Counted from the first letter of the stretch, positions 1 to 9,433 are shown. The stretch: DNA of 64,000 nt from Dokdonella sp041395345 (GCF_041395345.1 NZ_JAWLAR010000013.1:62001-126000); one strand, 5' to 3'. Translations and numbers: made by a program. The notes: a model not told the origin generated them from the sequence alone.

Positions 1-486
1 ACGGCGCAGACCCCATGGCGCGATGTCGCCGCTGACCTCGACGATGTACTCGTGCTCGATCTCGTCGCCGTCTTCGCTGAGTCGACGCCAGACACGACCA
101 TCCTGGGTCAGCACGATGAGGCCGCTGGCTTCGCGATCCAGCGGCACCAGTGGCGTGAGGCTGGCAAGGTGACGCTTGAGCCATCGAACGCCGCTGGAAT
201 CATTGGCCCATCGCGCAGCTGCGGTCACCAGAGCGGCCGCAGGCCTGGGCCCGCTGATCGCATCGAACCCCGCCGGCTTGTTGAGCAGGATCGTCGCCGG
301 CTCGGGGGCAGCCAGCGTGGCTGCCGGATCGATCGACACCGATTCCTTCGTCACCTTGTGCTGCGGCCGGTCCATGACCACACCATCCACCGAGACCCAG
401 CCACCCTCGACATAGCGCTCCGCGTCGGCACGCGAGCAGCCAGCAAGTTCAGCCACGCGTTTGGCCAGTCGAACGGGTTCGGTCAT
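1..486 (-). CDS. RNA pseudouridine synthase, S4-domain type (partial, 3' end outside window)
   Basis: Reading the minus strand from an ATG at 486 gives an open frame to the window edge, so the C-terminal part is missing. The first ~55 residues form an S4 RNA-binding fold (begins MTEPVRLAKRVAELAGCSR, then EGGWVSVDG). Next come ILLNKPAG and the catalytic-loop motif PLDREASGLIVLTQDG, whose Asp is the expected nucleophile of the RsuA/RluB/RluF branch of pseudouridine synthases. These enzymes isomerise specific uridines in rRNA or tRNA in the cytoplasm. The motifs place it in the family firmly, but the exact target (RluB, RluE or RluF-like) cannot be decided from the N-terminal half. Confidence 0.85.
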   Translation of the reverse strand, partial: MTEPVRLAKRVAELAGCSRADAERYVEGGWVSVDGVVMDRPQHKVTKESVSIDPAATLAAPEPATILLNKPAGFDAISGPRPAAALVTAAARWANDSSGVRWLKRHLASLTPLVPLDREASGLIVLTQDGRVWRRLSEDGDEIEHEYIVEVSGDIAPWGLRR

Positions 487-612
487 GATGGTGCTCGCGT
501 TGGCTGGAGTGTGCAGTGTACTGGCCTGCCCTGGATCGTGCGTCTCGACAACACAGGATCACGAGTCCAGGATTGAAAGCAGACAAGCCACACCAACCGG
601 AAGGCACTGCAC

Positions 613-846
613 ATGGCTGGACTGCACTTGAGCCTTGCCGTCATTGGCCTGCTGCTGATGTTGGGGGGCTATCTGGACTGGGAGTTCCTTACGGATCCGC
701 CGAAACTCATGGCGATCTGCTATTCACAGGCCTTCTTGCGCTTGATCTTCAGCCGGCACGCGATGAGGTGGGTCACGGCAATCGAAGGATTCCTGATCTT
801 CATCGGATCATGCTGGGGCATGGTCAGGCTGCTGCAGGGCGGGTAG
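613..846 (+). CDS. Small membrane protein, unknown function
   Basis: A 77-residue protein with two hydrophobic stretches, residues ~5-20 (LSLAVIGLLLMLGGYL) and ~55-72 (ITAIEG-like segment running into FLIFIGSCWGMV), separated by a short basic part. It is probably a two-pass inner-membrane protein. A purine-rich GGAAGG lies about 9 bases before the ATG, which supports translation. It sits alone between the divergent pseudouridine synthase gene and the convergent GIY-YIG-like gene. I do not recognise the family. The strand, ribosome site and hydrophobicity are the only support. Confidence 0.5.
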   Translation: MAGLHLSLAVIGLLLMLGGYLDWEFLTDPPKLMAICYSQAFLRLIFSRHAMRWVTAIEGFLIFIGSCWGMVRLLQGG

Positions 847-933
847 ACAAGGTCGAACGTCGAACATGTTCGATCTGGAAGGCGGAACAGAGGAAAGGCT
901 GTCCCGCTCTTTCCGAACACGACTCGCTCGCTG

Positions 934-1365
934 TCAAACCTTGCAGTCAACCAGTGGCTTGTACGGAATTCCTGCCTCATCCAAAGTGCTGAAAACAGCC
1001 GCCATGACGGCTTCCATTGAAACGCCTGACAGCCAATCCATCAGGCCGCCCTTCGGACTTCGCATTCGATACGCCTTGAGGCCGTGAAGAATGAGCGATT
1101 CCGCGCGTCCGGATTCTTCCGTTGCCAGCAATGGATAAAAACTGATGTTGTCCTGACCAAAGTCCCTGACGTAGTCGCGCCTTCTTGAAGCCAGATTTCT
1201 CGCCTTGCCAACCTTCACGTTGCGACAGTTCACGCGGGCGCATGTCGCGATGTAGCGCGGATCCCGGCTGACAGGAACCGGTTCCATGCGTACAGGCTGA
1301 GCCACGTAGATGCCGGCAAGGGCCGGCGGATCAGGGAACCGTGTTCCCGAAAGGACGGGTTTCAT
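934..1365 (-). CDS. GIY-YIG nuclease-superfamily-like protein
   Basis: A 143-residue protein starting at the internal ATG at 1365 (MKPVLSG). A longer frame continues upstream to 1575 but its sequence is low-complexity Arg/Pro and overlaps the next gene's start, so I prefer the shorter form. The middle, VNCRNVKVGKARNLASRRRDY, followed by ISFYPLLATEESGRAESLIL, resembles the T5orf172/Mug113 branch of GIY-YIG domains: a 'KVGKA' strand, an Arg-rich helix and a Glu in a final helix. If active it would cut DNA, but the initial GIY tripeptide is not evident and the role is unknown. It is monocistronic and divergent from the BNR protein gene at 1574. Confidence 0.6.
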   Translation of the reverse strand: MKPVLSGTRFPDPPALAGIYVAQPVRMEPVPVSRDPRYIATCARVNCRNVKVGKARNLASRRRDYVRDFGQDNISFYPLLATEESGRAESLILHGLKAYRMRSPKGGLMDWLSGVSMEAVMAAVFSTLDEAGIPYKPLVDCKV

Positions 1366-1573
1366 GCCCCCATCATAATTCGAGGGCGCTCGCGCAGAAG
1401 GCCCGGGGCCTGGCATCGTGTCCCAGGTGCGATGTTCGCGCCCCGGCTGACCTGCGTCGGAAAAGCCGGACAGCGGATCGGTACCCTGCCCTGTACACGT
1501 CTCGCGTCGCGCCCTGGAAACATGTGCTGGCCGTGTAGAATCGAGCGCTTCGACATCTGCGGCGGTCTCCAAC

Positions 1574-4500
1574 ATGTCTCCACGGTTCCTTGTGCTGATT
1601 GCCTTGTGTTTCGGCGCCCTCCACCTGCCAGTGCAAGCGGCGGCGCCCGCTGACGATCTGAATACCTATTTCAAGCCGGTGAAGTGGCGCTCGATTGGCC
1701 CGTTCCGCGGCGGACGTTCGAATGCCAGCACCGGCGTCGTCGGCGACCCGAGGACCTACTACATGGGGACCACGGGTGGCGGCCTCTGGAAAACCACCGA
1801 CATGGGCTTGAGCTGGAGCAATGTGTCTGACGGTTACTTCCAGACCGCGACCATCGGCGCGGTTGCGGTGTCCGCCAGCGACCCGAATGTGGTTTACGTC
1901 GGTACCGGCGAACACGCCGTTCGCGGTGTCATGAGCCATGACGGCGATGGCGTCTATCGATCCACCGATGCGGGCAAGACCTGGAAACGGGTCGGCCTGG
2001 AGCTGACCCAGCACATCTCGCGAATCGTCGTGGATCCGAATGATCCGGATCTGGTCCTTGTCGCTGCACAGGGCGCGCTCTATTCACCCTCGCCGCAACG
2101 AGGAATCTACAAATCCAGCGACGGCGGCGCGACCTGGAAGCAAGTGTTGTACGTCGACGAACGTACAGGCGCCTCGGAACTGTCGATGGACGCGAGCAAC
2201 CCGCGCATCCTGTACGCAGCCATGTGGGAGCACGGTCGACTGCCGTGGAAGGTGATCAGTGGCGGACCTGGCAGCGGCCTGTACAAGTCGACCGACAGCG
2301 GCGATACGTGGGAGAGACTGAGCGAGGGTCTGCCCAAGGAAATGGGCAAGACGGCGATCGCTGTCAGTCCGGCCAACCCGGACAAGGTCTACGCCCTGAT
2401 CGAGACCGACTCCTACAAGGACGAGCGCGGGCTTTACATGTCCTCCAACGCAGGCAAGAACTGGAAAAAGATCAGCAGCGAACCTCGACTGGTGCAGCGT
2501 GCCTGGTACTACATCGAGCTGTTCGCCGACCCCGGGAACGAGAACACGATCTATGTGATGAGCGCGCCGGCACTGCGCTCTGACGATGGCGGCAAGACCT
2601 GGGAAACCCTCACGGCACCGCATGGCGACTTCCACGACCTGTGGATCAATCCGGACGACGCCAACAACTTCATCATTTCCAACGACGGCGGCGCATCGAT
2701 CAGCTTTGATCGCGGCCGCAGCTGGAGTTCGCAGGACAACATGCCCACTGCGCAGTTCTATCGAATCAACGTCGACAATCAGTTCCCCTACCGGATCTAC
2801 GCAGGTCAGCAGGACAACAGTTCCGTTTCCATCGCCAGCCGCGAACTCGGCAATGATCACATCGGCACGTCGAGCTGGAAGTCATCGGCTGGCGGAGAGA
2901 GTGCCTTCCTGGCCTTCGACCCTGACAACCCGAGATTCGTGATGGGCGGCAGCTACCAGGGCACGATCGAGATCATCGATACCGAGGCGAAGGCCGGCAC
3001 CAACATCATGGCCGCGCCAATCCAGTACCTCGGCATGGATGCCAAGGACATGAAGTACCGCTACAACTGGAATGCACCGACTGTCTGGAGCCGCCACGAA
3101 CCCGACACCTTCTTCCATGGTGCGCAGTACCTGCTCAAGAGCAGCGACATGGGCAAGACGTGGAAAGAGATATCTCCGGACCTGACACGCAACGAAAAGG
3201 ACAAGCAGGGCACCCCAGGCGGACCCATGACCAACGAAGCCGTGGGTGCCGAAAACTACGGAACCCTGGCCTACGTGGTCGAATCTCCGCACGAGAAGGG
3301 CGTGATCTGGACCGGTAGCGACGACGGCCTGGTGCATGTCACCCGCGACGGCGGCGAGACCTGGAAAAACGTGACGCCGCGAGGTCTGGCCGAGTGCCTG
3401 GTCAACGCCATCGAAGTGTCTCCGTTCGATCCGGGCACTGCCTATATCGCCACGACACGGTACAAGTTCAACGACCATGCGCCGGGGCTGTACAAGACCA
3501 CCGACTATGGTGCGAGCTGGACGAAAATCGACAAGGGCATCCCCGACAACGACTTCACGCGCGTGGTCCGCGAAGATGATGTGCGTCCGGGTCTGCTCTA
3601 TGCCGGTACAGAACGTGGCGTCTATCTGTCATGGAATGGGGGCAAGGACTGGGCCTCCTTCCAGTTGAATCTGCCGGTCACGCCGATCACCGATCTGCGC
3701 GTCCACAAGGGCAATCTGATCGCCGCAACCTCGGGCAGATCGTTCTGGATTCTCGATGACCTCGGCCTGATCCGTCAGTACCAGAGCGATCGGCCTGCAT
3801 TCGTGTTCTACAAACCCGGTGACGCCTACCTGGTCAACGGCAGCAGTGAACTGGACCAGCCGGATGCCGATGGCGAGGAGGCATTCACTGGCGCGAGCAC
3901 GTTCAACGGCGTCAACCCGGCCTCCGGCATCGTTCTCTATTACCAGTTGCCCGAGCTGGAGAAGACGGAAAACATTTCGCTGCAGATTACCGATGCCCAG
4001 GGCAAGACCATTCGGACGTTTTCATCAAAGAGCGATCCCGATCAAAAGAAGTGGGAGGGAGGTCCGAGGCCCGACCCGGTACTGCCCAAGGCCAGCGGAC
4101 TCAACCGGTTCGTCTGGGACCTGCGCTACCCGACCATGACCGGTGTGCCCGACGTCTACTTCGAGGCCAATTACGCCGGCCACAAGGCAATCCCCGGCAA
4201 GTATCGATTCACGCTAAAGGCCGGCGATCAGACGCTGAGTACAGACGCCGAGATTCTGGCCAACCCTCTCTACACGACGGATGCCAGCGGATATCAGGCC
4301 TATCACACGCTCATGTCCACGATGGAAGCCGAACTGAGCGCGATGCATCAGCGGATCAACAGTCTGCATGACAAGCAGATCCAGCTTGGAGAACTGCTGG
4401 CCAAGATTCCCGCTGATGCCAGGTACAGCGCGCTCAAGTCCGAAGGCGAAGCCCTGCAAGGCAAGCTCAAGGCCTGGGACGAGGACATGGTCCAGCGCCG

Positions 4501-4741
4501 ATCGAAAGCCTATGACGATGTCGAAAACTTCCCGAACAAGTTCACGGCCAGCTACCTGTTCCTGATCAACCACACCGAGAGCCATCTTCCGCAGATCAAT
4601 CCGCCAGCGCTGGAACAACTGCAGATTCTGAACGCGCAGTGGGCGACGCTGAAAGCCCGTTCCGATGAGTTGCTCAACAAGGACATTCCGGCGATGAATC
4701 GAAAGTTCTGGGAAGCAGGCTACGGAGCGCTTTGGCAATAG
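1574..4741 (+). CDS. Secreted BNR/Asp-box beta-propeller protein (VPS10/sortilin-like)
   Basis: A 1055-residue exported protein. Residues 1-23 are a signal peptide (hydrophobic run LVLIALCFGALHLPV, then VQAAA). The body has repeated Asp-box signatures of sialidase/VPS10 propellers (S-x-D-x-G-x-x-W): STDAGKTW, SSDGGATW, STDSGDTW, SSNAGKNW, SDDGGKTW, SSDMGKTW, TRDGGETW, TTDYGASW, covering residues ~50-720. After this come a beta-rich region and a helical part (~900-1000) that may be a coiled coil. Proteins of this build are often annotated as glycosyl hydrolase-like, but no sialidase active site (Arg triad) is apparent, so binding or scaffolding is as likely as catalysis. Isolated gene, no operon. 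Confidence 0.85.
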   Translation: MSPRFLVLIALCFGALHLPVQAAAPADDLNTYFKPVKWRSIGPFRGGRSNASTGVVGDPRTYYMGTTGGGLWKTTDMGLSWSNVSDGYFQTATIGAVAVSASDPNVVYVGTGEHAVRGVMSHDGDGVYRSTDAGKTWKRVGLELTQHISRIVVDPNDPDLVLVAAQGALYSPSPQRGIYKSSDGGATWKQVLYVDERTGASELSMDASNPRILYAAMWEHGRLPWKVISGGPGSGLYKSTDSGDTWERLSEGLPKEMGKTAIAVSPANPDKVYALIETDSYKDERGLYMSSNAGKNWKKISSEPRLVQRAWYYIELFADPGNENTIYVMSAPALRSDDGGKTWETLTAPHGDFHDLWINPDDANNFIISNDGGASISFDRGRSWSSQDNMPTAQFYRINVDNQFPYRIYAGQQDNSSVSIASRELGNDHIGTSSWKSSAGGESAFLAFDPDNPRFVMGGSYQGTIEIIDTEAKAGTNIMAAPIQYLGMDAKDMKYRYNWNAPTVWSRHEPDTFFHGAQYLLKSSDMGKTWKEISPDLTRNEKDKQGTPGGPMTNEAVGAENYGTLAYVVESPHEKGVIWTGSDDGLVHVTRDGGETWKNVTPRGLAECLVNAIEVSPFDPGTAYIATTRYKFNDHAPGLYKTTDYGASWTKIDKGIPDNDFTRVVREDDVRPGLLYAGTERGVYLSWNGGKDWASFQLNLPVTPITDLRVHKGNLIAATSGRSFWILDDLGLIRQYQSDRPAFVFYKPGDAYLVNGSSELDQPDADGEEAFTGASTFNGVNPASGIVLYYQLPELEKTENISLQITDAQGKTIRTFSSKSDPDQKKWEGGPRPDPVLPKASGLNRFVWDLRYPTMTGVPDVYFEANYAGHKAIPGKYRFTLKAGDQTLSTDAEILANPLYTTDASGYQAYHTLMSTMEAELSAMHQRINSLHDKQIQLGELLAKIPADARYSALKSEGEALQGKLKAWDEDMVQRRSKAYDDVENFPNKFTASYLFLINHTESHLPQINPPALEQLQILNAQWATLKARSDELLNKDIPAMNRKFWEAGYGALWQ

Positions 4742-5013
4742 GTCGACGACGCATGCCTGGATCCTGACCTCTGGACACGAACGCACCGAGGCCCGGGCTC
4801 CGCCCAATCAATGAGGATTGTCCAGGAGGATAGCGATGAGAATGGAGACACCCGCAGGTTTCCTTCCGGCGAACGGTGAAGCCAGGCCTCGTTCCATTTG
4901 AAACGTCGAGATTGCACTCGAAAACAGCAATCGGGGCAGCCGTTCCCGCCAGCAGTCCAGCTCGCGGAAACGGCCTCCCGGATACGCCGATCTCCTGTCG
5001 ACCTGCTGCCCCG

Positions 5014-5532
5014 CTATTCCTGCGGCTTCACGCCCAGATACGCGCCTGCCGCTGCGACGGTAGCCCACAATTCCGGGTTTCTCTTGAAGGATCGGTCGAA
5101 CAGCGATTCGGCGGTTTCGCGATCGCCGTTGAGCAGGTAGTAGGCACCGACCTCGGCCAGCCACTTTTCTTCCTTCGGCTCCATCCGGATGGCTTCGTCA
5201 AACAAGGGTTTGGCCCGCGCCCACTCCCCGGCCTCGACATATACGCGCGCTATCCGAAATCGGTCGCTGGCATCGTCATCCGCGGCCAGTATCTGATCGA
5301 AGATCGCCTGGCCTTCGGGCTTCATCCCGCCAAGGTAGTAGACGCGACCAACCCCGATCCGCTCCCAGCTTCCGTCGTCTGCCTGGATCATGGCTTCGCG
5401 CAACAGTGCCTTGGCCGCTTCTTCCTTCGGCAACGATTGATAGGTTGCCGGATCGATCGCCTTGTCGGCGTACGCTCCGCTCATGCCAAGAACGCACAAT
5501 GCCACGGCAATTAAGCCCAAACGAAATTTCAT
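5014..5532 (-). CDS. Exported TPR-repeat protein
   Basis: A 172-residue protein with a signal peptide (MKFRLGLIAVALCVLGMSGAYA, cleavage likely after AYA). The mature part consists of helix-turn-helix TPR units, for example residues ~60-90 (IGVGRVYYLGGMKPEGQAIF), ~95-125 (RIARVYVEAGEWARAKPLF) and ~128-160 (WLAEVGAYYLLNGDRETAESLF). It probably acts in the periplasm as a protein-protein interaction module. A good GGGAGATCAGG ribosome site precedes the ATG. No partner gene is adjacent, so a specific role cannot be given. Confidence 0.8.
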   Translation of the reverse strand: MKFRLGLIAVALCVLGMSGAYADKAIDPATYQSLPKEEAAKALLREAMIQADDGSWERIGVGRVYYLGGMKPEGQAIFDQILAADDDASDRFRIARVYVEAGEWARAKPLFDEAIRMEPKEEKWLAEVGAYYLLNGDRETAESLFDRSFKRNPELWATVAAAGAYLGVKPQE

Positions 5533-5901
5533 CCTGATCTCCCTGATTTGCGATGGTCAAACAAAAGCAGTTTGCCAGAAAACTACACTACATCGTAGGC
5601 AAGCAGACCACCGCGTCTGCAGGACCAGGCATGTCGGCTGTCGCCGCTCTTGCGAATTCCCTGGTCTGGATCTTTCGGAGAGGGCCCTCCAGCCGGGAAT
5701 CGCCACCCGACCGAGACCTGCCAACCCGACCAGGGCGTTTTCCGCCAACCATCGACGGCTGCCGATTCCGCTGGGTCTGGCGAGGAATCGGATTCCTGCC
5801 AGTGCCGGGAATCTTGTGTGTCCCGTTGTCTTCCCGGTTGTCCAGTTGATCGGGTTGGTTGTTTCTCCCGGTTGAACCATGTGGATGGCCCGTTGGCGAC
5901 C
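5533..5901. other. Intergenic stretch with no recognised feature
   Basis: About 370 bases between the TPR gene (start side) and the end of the CSLREA gene. The sequence is slightly richer in short CCGG-type inverted words (for example GCCGGGAATC, TCTTCCCGGT, TCTCCCGGTT), but I found no convincing terminator, RNA or gene. Long plus-strand open frames that cross it are antisense shadows of the GC-rich CSLREA gene. Confidence 0.5.
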
Positions 5902-8241
5902 TCACTCGCCGGCATAACTGTCGTCGATGCCGTTGGCGAATATCAGGTCACTCGTGCCCTCGATTGCGCCGACTGTGCAGACATTGTTCACCGGGCGCGC
6001 CAGATCGAGCTGGTCGGTATGGACGTAGCGTCCCGCGCCGTCTCGGCAACGCGTAGCGGAAACAGCGCCGACCGCGATACTGCCGGGTTTCGGAGCTGCG
6101 AACGGAATATCCGATCCGGCCATGCTGACCTGCGACAAGTTGATCTCGACGCCGATTTGATTGCCCGTCGGATCACCGGTGAGGACGCAATCGGCATCGC
6201 TGACGGCGCCGATCAGCACATAACCCGACGAGACCACGCCCTCCGAACGCGTCAGGCAATCCGGGGCATGAAGGGACAATCCGTCGTTGTTGCCGGTGAT
6301 CAGGGCCGCGCCGAGGCTTTCGCCGCCGCTGAACGATACGCCGCCACCCTGACGCTCCGCATAGTTTCCGGTCACGGTAATCCAGGACAGATCAACCCGG
6401 CCAGAGAAGGTGTTGTAGACATCGAGGCCACCGCCGTAGAGGTCGGCAAGGTTGTCGGCGAACAGACTGTTGCTGACGGACATGTCCGTGCCCTGACCCA
6501 GGCTCATGCCGCCCCCGTCACGCACGGCGTAGTTGCGCGTGAATGCGCTGCGAGTGATGCGCACCGGGCCCGATCCCTGCAGCACATGCAATCCACCGCC
6601 CGACGATCCGCTCGCATTGCGGTCAAACCACACCCGGTCGATCGTCAGCATGCGCGGGAACGAGAATCGCGCGCCGCCACCGTCGTACGCGCTGCTGTCG
6701 TCGCCGGGATGGATCGTGTCGCCCCCTTCGATGCGCATCCCGAACAGGCCGATCGCAGACCGGTAGGCGCTGCTGCCGTCGAGATCCAACACGCGCTCGA
6801 CGCCGTTGCTGCGGATCACGGTCCGGTCCGGACCCTGGCCGATCAGGATTCGTCCCTCGCCCTCGAGCGCGATGATATCGAGATCGCCAGTGACGCCGAG
6901 GTCGTCGTCCTCGCCCGGAATGTTGACGTTGAAGATACCCGCCGGAATCGTGATCACGATCGGTACGTCCTGGGCGCCGGCTTCCATCAGCGCAGCACGC
7001 AGCGTGCAGCCGCCTATCGTGCTCTGGCAGACGCCATTGCCGGGATTGCTGTCGGGCGCGTCGGCGGTCGAGTTGACCGCGTAGTCGACGCGCTGCTCGA
7101 ACGCGCCGCGATCGCACTGCTGGCGCTGGATACCGCGCTGGTCGTAGGCATCGCAGCGGCCGGGACTGCCGTCGTTCGGAGTCGGCGCCCCCGAGTTGAG
7201 TGCCGGGCTGCCCGGCAGCAGCACGTGCACGGGTCGCGAGCGGCCGGCGTCGGCGAGCGTGCCGAGCAGCGGATCGGTGTCAGGCAGGTCGGTGCCGCGT
7301 GGAATCGCGAACGTGCAGACGCCGTTCTTCCACAGATTGTAGCCGTCGCTCAGAGCAGTCGGAATGCAGCGCAGATCGACTCCCGTCGACGAGGACGTGT
7401 TGCGGTTGGCATTGTCGCTGAAGATCGAGTTGTCGAAGCGTGCGCTGCCGCCTTGAATGTAGACGCCGCCGGTGCCGGCGCCCGTGTTGTAGGCCACGGT
7501 CACGTTCTTGAGGCTCACGTCGCCTTCTGCGTAGAGCGCGCCGGCGCCGCTCGCATCGTTCTCGCTGAGTGTCGTATTCGTAAGCCTGAGCAGGTCGCTG
7601 CCACCGTGGCGGATCGCCGATCCGGGACCGGTCAGGGCGTGATTGCGCGTGAATGCGCTACGCGAAACCGTCACGTTGCCGGCCAGGGGAGACGAGGCGA
7701 TCGTCAGGGCACCGCCCTGGTTGGCGGTGTTTTCGGTCATGTGAACCTGATAAAGGGACAGCACGCCGGCGCAGTCGTAGATGCCACCGCCGTTGCTGCT
7801 GCCGGCATCGCCGCCGAGGATCGTCAGCGAGTTGAACTGCACGTTCATGTCCGAGCGGCAGTCGAGGTCGAACACGCGATCGACGCCGTCGCCGTCGATG
7901 ACGGTCTTGCCGGTGCCGTTACCGACGAAGACGACCGTCCCGCTCGCATCGACGTCGAGGTCGCCGGTCGCGTTCGCGTCCTCGCCGCGCCCGGGACGGC
8001 TGAGCTTGAAGTGGTTCGAGAAGCCCTGGAAGGTGATGATGTCGGCGCTGCTGCCAGCCGGGCATCCGCCGAATGCTGCATTCGTGTTGGCAGCCTGCAC
8101 GGCCTCGCGCAGCGAACACTTGGTCATGTCCTCGCCGAACTGGTCATTCGGCGTGGAGACTTCGATGTTCGTGGCGCCGATTCGCATGCTCGCGAGCAGC
8201 ATGGCCAGGCCCAGGGCGAGGACGAGGCTTCTAAGGTTCAT
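5902..8241 (-). CDS. CSLREA-domain parallel beta-helix surface protein
   Basis: A 779-residue secreted protein. I choose ATG 8241 (MNLRSLVLALGLAMLLASM) rather than 8280 because it follows a GGAG ribosome site by 7 bases and starts directly in the signal peptide. The CSLREA motif appears as KCSLREAVQAAN near residue 40 and in a second, weaker form (GCTLRAALMEA) near residue 410, so the protein is two tandem units. Each is followed by right-handed beta-helix type repeats rich in Asn/Gly/Ser (LTNTTLSEN, VSNSLFADN, LSWITVTGN). The C-terminus DLIFANGIDDS resembles the short IFxxGF-type tail found on many exported proteins in Lysobacterales (inference). A cell-surface adhesin-like or carbohydrate-active role is possible but unproven. 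Confidence 0.85.
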   Translation of the reverse strand: MNLRSLVLALGLAMLLASMRIGATNIEVSTPNDQFGEDMTKCSLREAVQAANTNAAFGGCPAGSSADIITFQGFSNHFKLSRPGRGEDANATGDLDVDASGTVVFVGNGTGKTVIDGDGVDRVFDLDCRSDMNVQFNSLTILGGDAGSSNGGGIYDCAGVLSLYQVHMTENTANQGGALTIASSPLAGNVTVSRSAFTRNHALTGPGSAIRHGGSDLLRLTNTTLSENDASGAGALYAEGDVSLKNVTVAYNTGAGTGGVYIQGGSARFDNSIFSDNANRNTSSSTGVDLRCIPTALSDGYNLWKNGVCTFAIPRGTDLPDTDPLLGTLADAGRSRPVHVLLPGSPALNSGAPTPNDGSPGRCDAYDQRGIQRQQCDRGAFEQRVDYAVNSTADAPDSNPGNGVCQSTIGGCTLRAALMEAGAQDVPIVITIPAGIFNVNIPGEDDDLGVTGDLDIIALEGEGRILIGQGPDRTVIRSNGVERVLDLDGSSAYRSAIGLFGMRIEGGDTIHPGDDSSAYDGGGARFSFPRMLTIDRVWFDRNASGSSGGGLHVLQGSGPVRITRSAFTRNYAVRDGGGMSLGQGTDMSVSNSLFADNLADLYGGGLDVYNTFSGRVDLSWITVTGNYAERQGGGVSFSGGESLGAALITGNNDGLSLHAPDCLTRSEGVVSSGYVLIGAVSDADCVLTGDPTGNQIGVEINLSQVSMAGSDIPFAAPKPGSIAVGAVSATRCRDGAGRYVHTDQLDLARPVNNVCTVGAIEGTSDLIFANGIDDSYAGE

Positions 8242-8588
8242 GGTCACACTCCGCATTGCGTGGTTCCTGAACGCATCCACGCAAAAGGGCGCCGCCAGGG
8301 GCCAGCAGAATGAACCTCAGTCAGGGACATCCAGGATTTCACAAGATGCCTACTCGAGAAATCGGCCTTTTCCTGCAGACAGGCAGACGGTATGGGGTCA
8401 CGCTGCTTGCATGACCTCGAAAATCGCCTCGCGACGATCCCCACGCGACGTCACGCGTTGCGGCGCACCGCCAGGCTCTATTCGGATTGGCTTTGCTTAG
8501 CCCTGAGCCCAACCCGGGCGATGGTACGACAGTGGCCCCTGCCCCGATGCGGCCCCGGATGGGCGGGCGTGAGCGAGAAACTCAACGC
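8242..8588. other. Intergenic stretch with no recognised feature
   Basis: About 350 bases upstream of the CSLREA gene and downstream of the next minus-strand gene. It must hold the promoter of the CSLREA gene, but no clear -35/-10 pair stands out. No terminator-like hairpin with a T-tract was seen and no plausible coding frame with a ribosome site. Confidence 0.5.
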
Positions 8589-8987
8589 CTATTGGTCACG
8601 ATGCCCCGAGAGAAACACCCACCCGAAAAACAGCATGAACAGCAGGTCATTCACACCGTAGATGCTGAAAAATGCCCCGGCGAACAGGTCGCGGGAATAG
8701 AGCGCTGAAAGACTGTTCTCGGAAAGCCAGAGCACCCAGACCACGACATAGACGAGTTTCTCAACCGCAAAGGCTCCGGCCAGCCACTTGATGTTCGCAT
8801 TGATGAAAGCGGCGCTGATGTAGGCCAGGCCCCATACGACAATCATCAACAGGCCGAAGTCCGACATCACGACCGGGTCAGCTTCGTTGATGGCGTTGTT
8901 GGTGAAAGCGCGCGAAAACAGGAGTACGCCAGCGATGTTCATGACTCCCGCTGCGACAAGTCCGTTCCTAACCAGCTTTCCGCTCAT
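8589..8987 (-). CDS. Four-helix integral membrane protein, unknown function
   Basis: A 132-residue protein from ATG 8987 (MSGKLVRNGLVAAGVMNIAG), preceded by AGGAAAG four bases upstream. The frame extends further upstream to 9179 but that part is Arg/Pro/Asn-rich and overlaps the neighbouring gene. Four hydrophobic segments are visible: ~7-25, ~42-62, ~70-92 and ~108-126. This compact four-helix layout is typical of small inner-membrane proteins of unknown function. It lies downstream of another small membrane protein gene on the same strand, with a repeat motif between them. Confidence 0.7.
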   Translation of the reverse strand: MSGKLVRNGLVAAGVMNIAGVLLFSRAFTNNAINEADPVVMSDFGLLMIVVWGLAYISAAFINANIKWLAGAFAVEKLVYVVVWVLWLSENSLSALYSRDLFAGAFFSIYGVNDLLFMLFFGWVFLSGHRDQ

Positions 8988-9018
8988 GAACTTTCCTCGA
9001 ATGCCAATGTGCTGGGGT

Positions 9019-9060
9019 GGATGTCCCGTTTGTACGGATGTGTTGTGGGTGTCCCGATTG
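9019..9060. repeat. RAYT/REP-like motif cluster (copy 1)
   Basis: The words ATGTCCCGTTTGT (9021-9033) and TTGTGGGTGTCCCGATTGTT (9043-9062) lie just upstream of the membrane protein start at 8987. Related words recur at 9434-9458 (AAATTGTGGGTGTCCCCG, GTTTGT) and 10936-10952 (TTGTCCCCGTTTTGT). Read in reverse the core is ACAAACGGGGACACCCACAA, similar in style to motifs that flank REP-associated tyrosine transposases. No such transposase gene is present. Confidence 0.5.
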
Positions 9061-9069
9061 TTCTGCCGA

Positions 9070-9375
9070 CTATTTTTCGTCTGAGAGCGCCGGTTTCGGA
9101 TTCTCGGTGCTGGCCAGGGCGGCCACCACGAGGGTCCAGGCGGGGAATAATTGCAGCCCCGGCACCACTTCGATCGCAAGAGCGGGCAGGAGCGGCCAAC
9201 GGAAACGCAGCAGCGCGAAAAGCACCACCGCCGTTATGGCATCCAGGATCCACTGAGCCGGAGGCCAGAGGGCCACGCCAAAGCCGAGAATGTCCGACAA
9301 GACGGCAGCCACCAGCGCCCAGCGCCAGCGGGGTAGCCGCCATGCCGTGAGGAAATTCCGGATAAGGTCTCTCAT
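9070..9375 (-). CDS. Small membrane protein, unknown function
   Basis: A 101-residue protein starting MRDLIRNFLTAWRLPRWRW, with hydrophobic segments at ~20-38 (LVAAVLSDILGFGVALW), ~42-58 (WILDAITAVVLFALL) and ~62-88 (PLLPALAIEVVPGLQLFP). The N-terminal basic/aromatic helix could lie along the membrane. It precedes the four-helix membrane protein on the same strand with an 82-base gap, so the two could be co-transcribed. Short conserved membrane proteins of this type occur in many proteobacteria without an assigned function. Confidence 0.75.
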   Translation of the reverse strand: MRDLIRNFLTAWRLPRWRWALVAAVLSDILGFGVALWPPAQWILDAITAVVLFALLRFRWPLLPALAIEVVPGLQLFPAWTLVVAALASTENPKPALSDEK

Positions 9376-9433
9376 TTTGGATTCCAGGCCTGTTGGTGTG
9401 CGCGCTTGGTGGTCGGGACATTCCGCACTGACA

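Noticed and set aside
5650..8313. An 887-residue plus-strand open frame over the CSLREA gene
   Set aside because: It is antisense to a gene with a signal peptide, CSLREA motifs and ribosome site, and its protein is low-complexity Ala/Arg/Val typical of GC-rich shadow frames.
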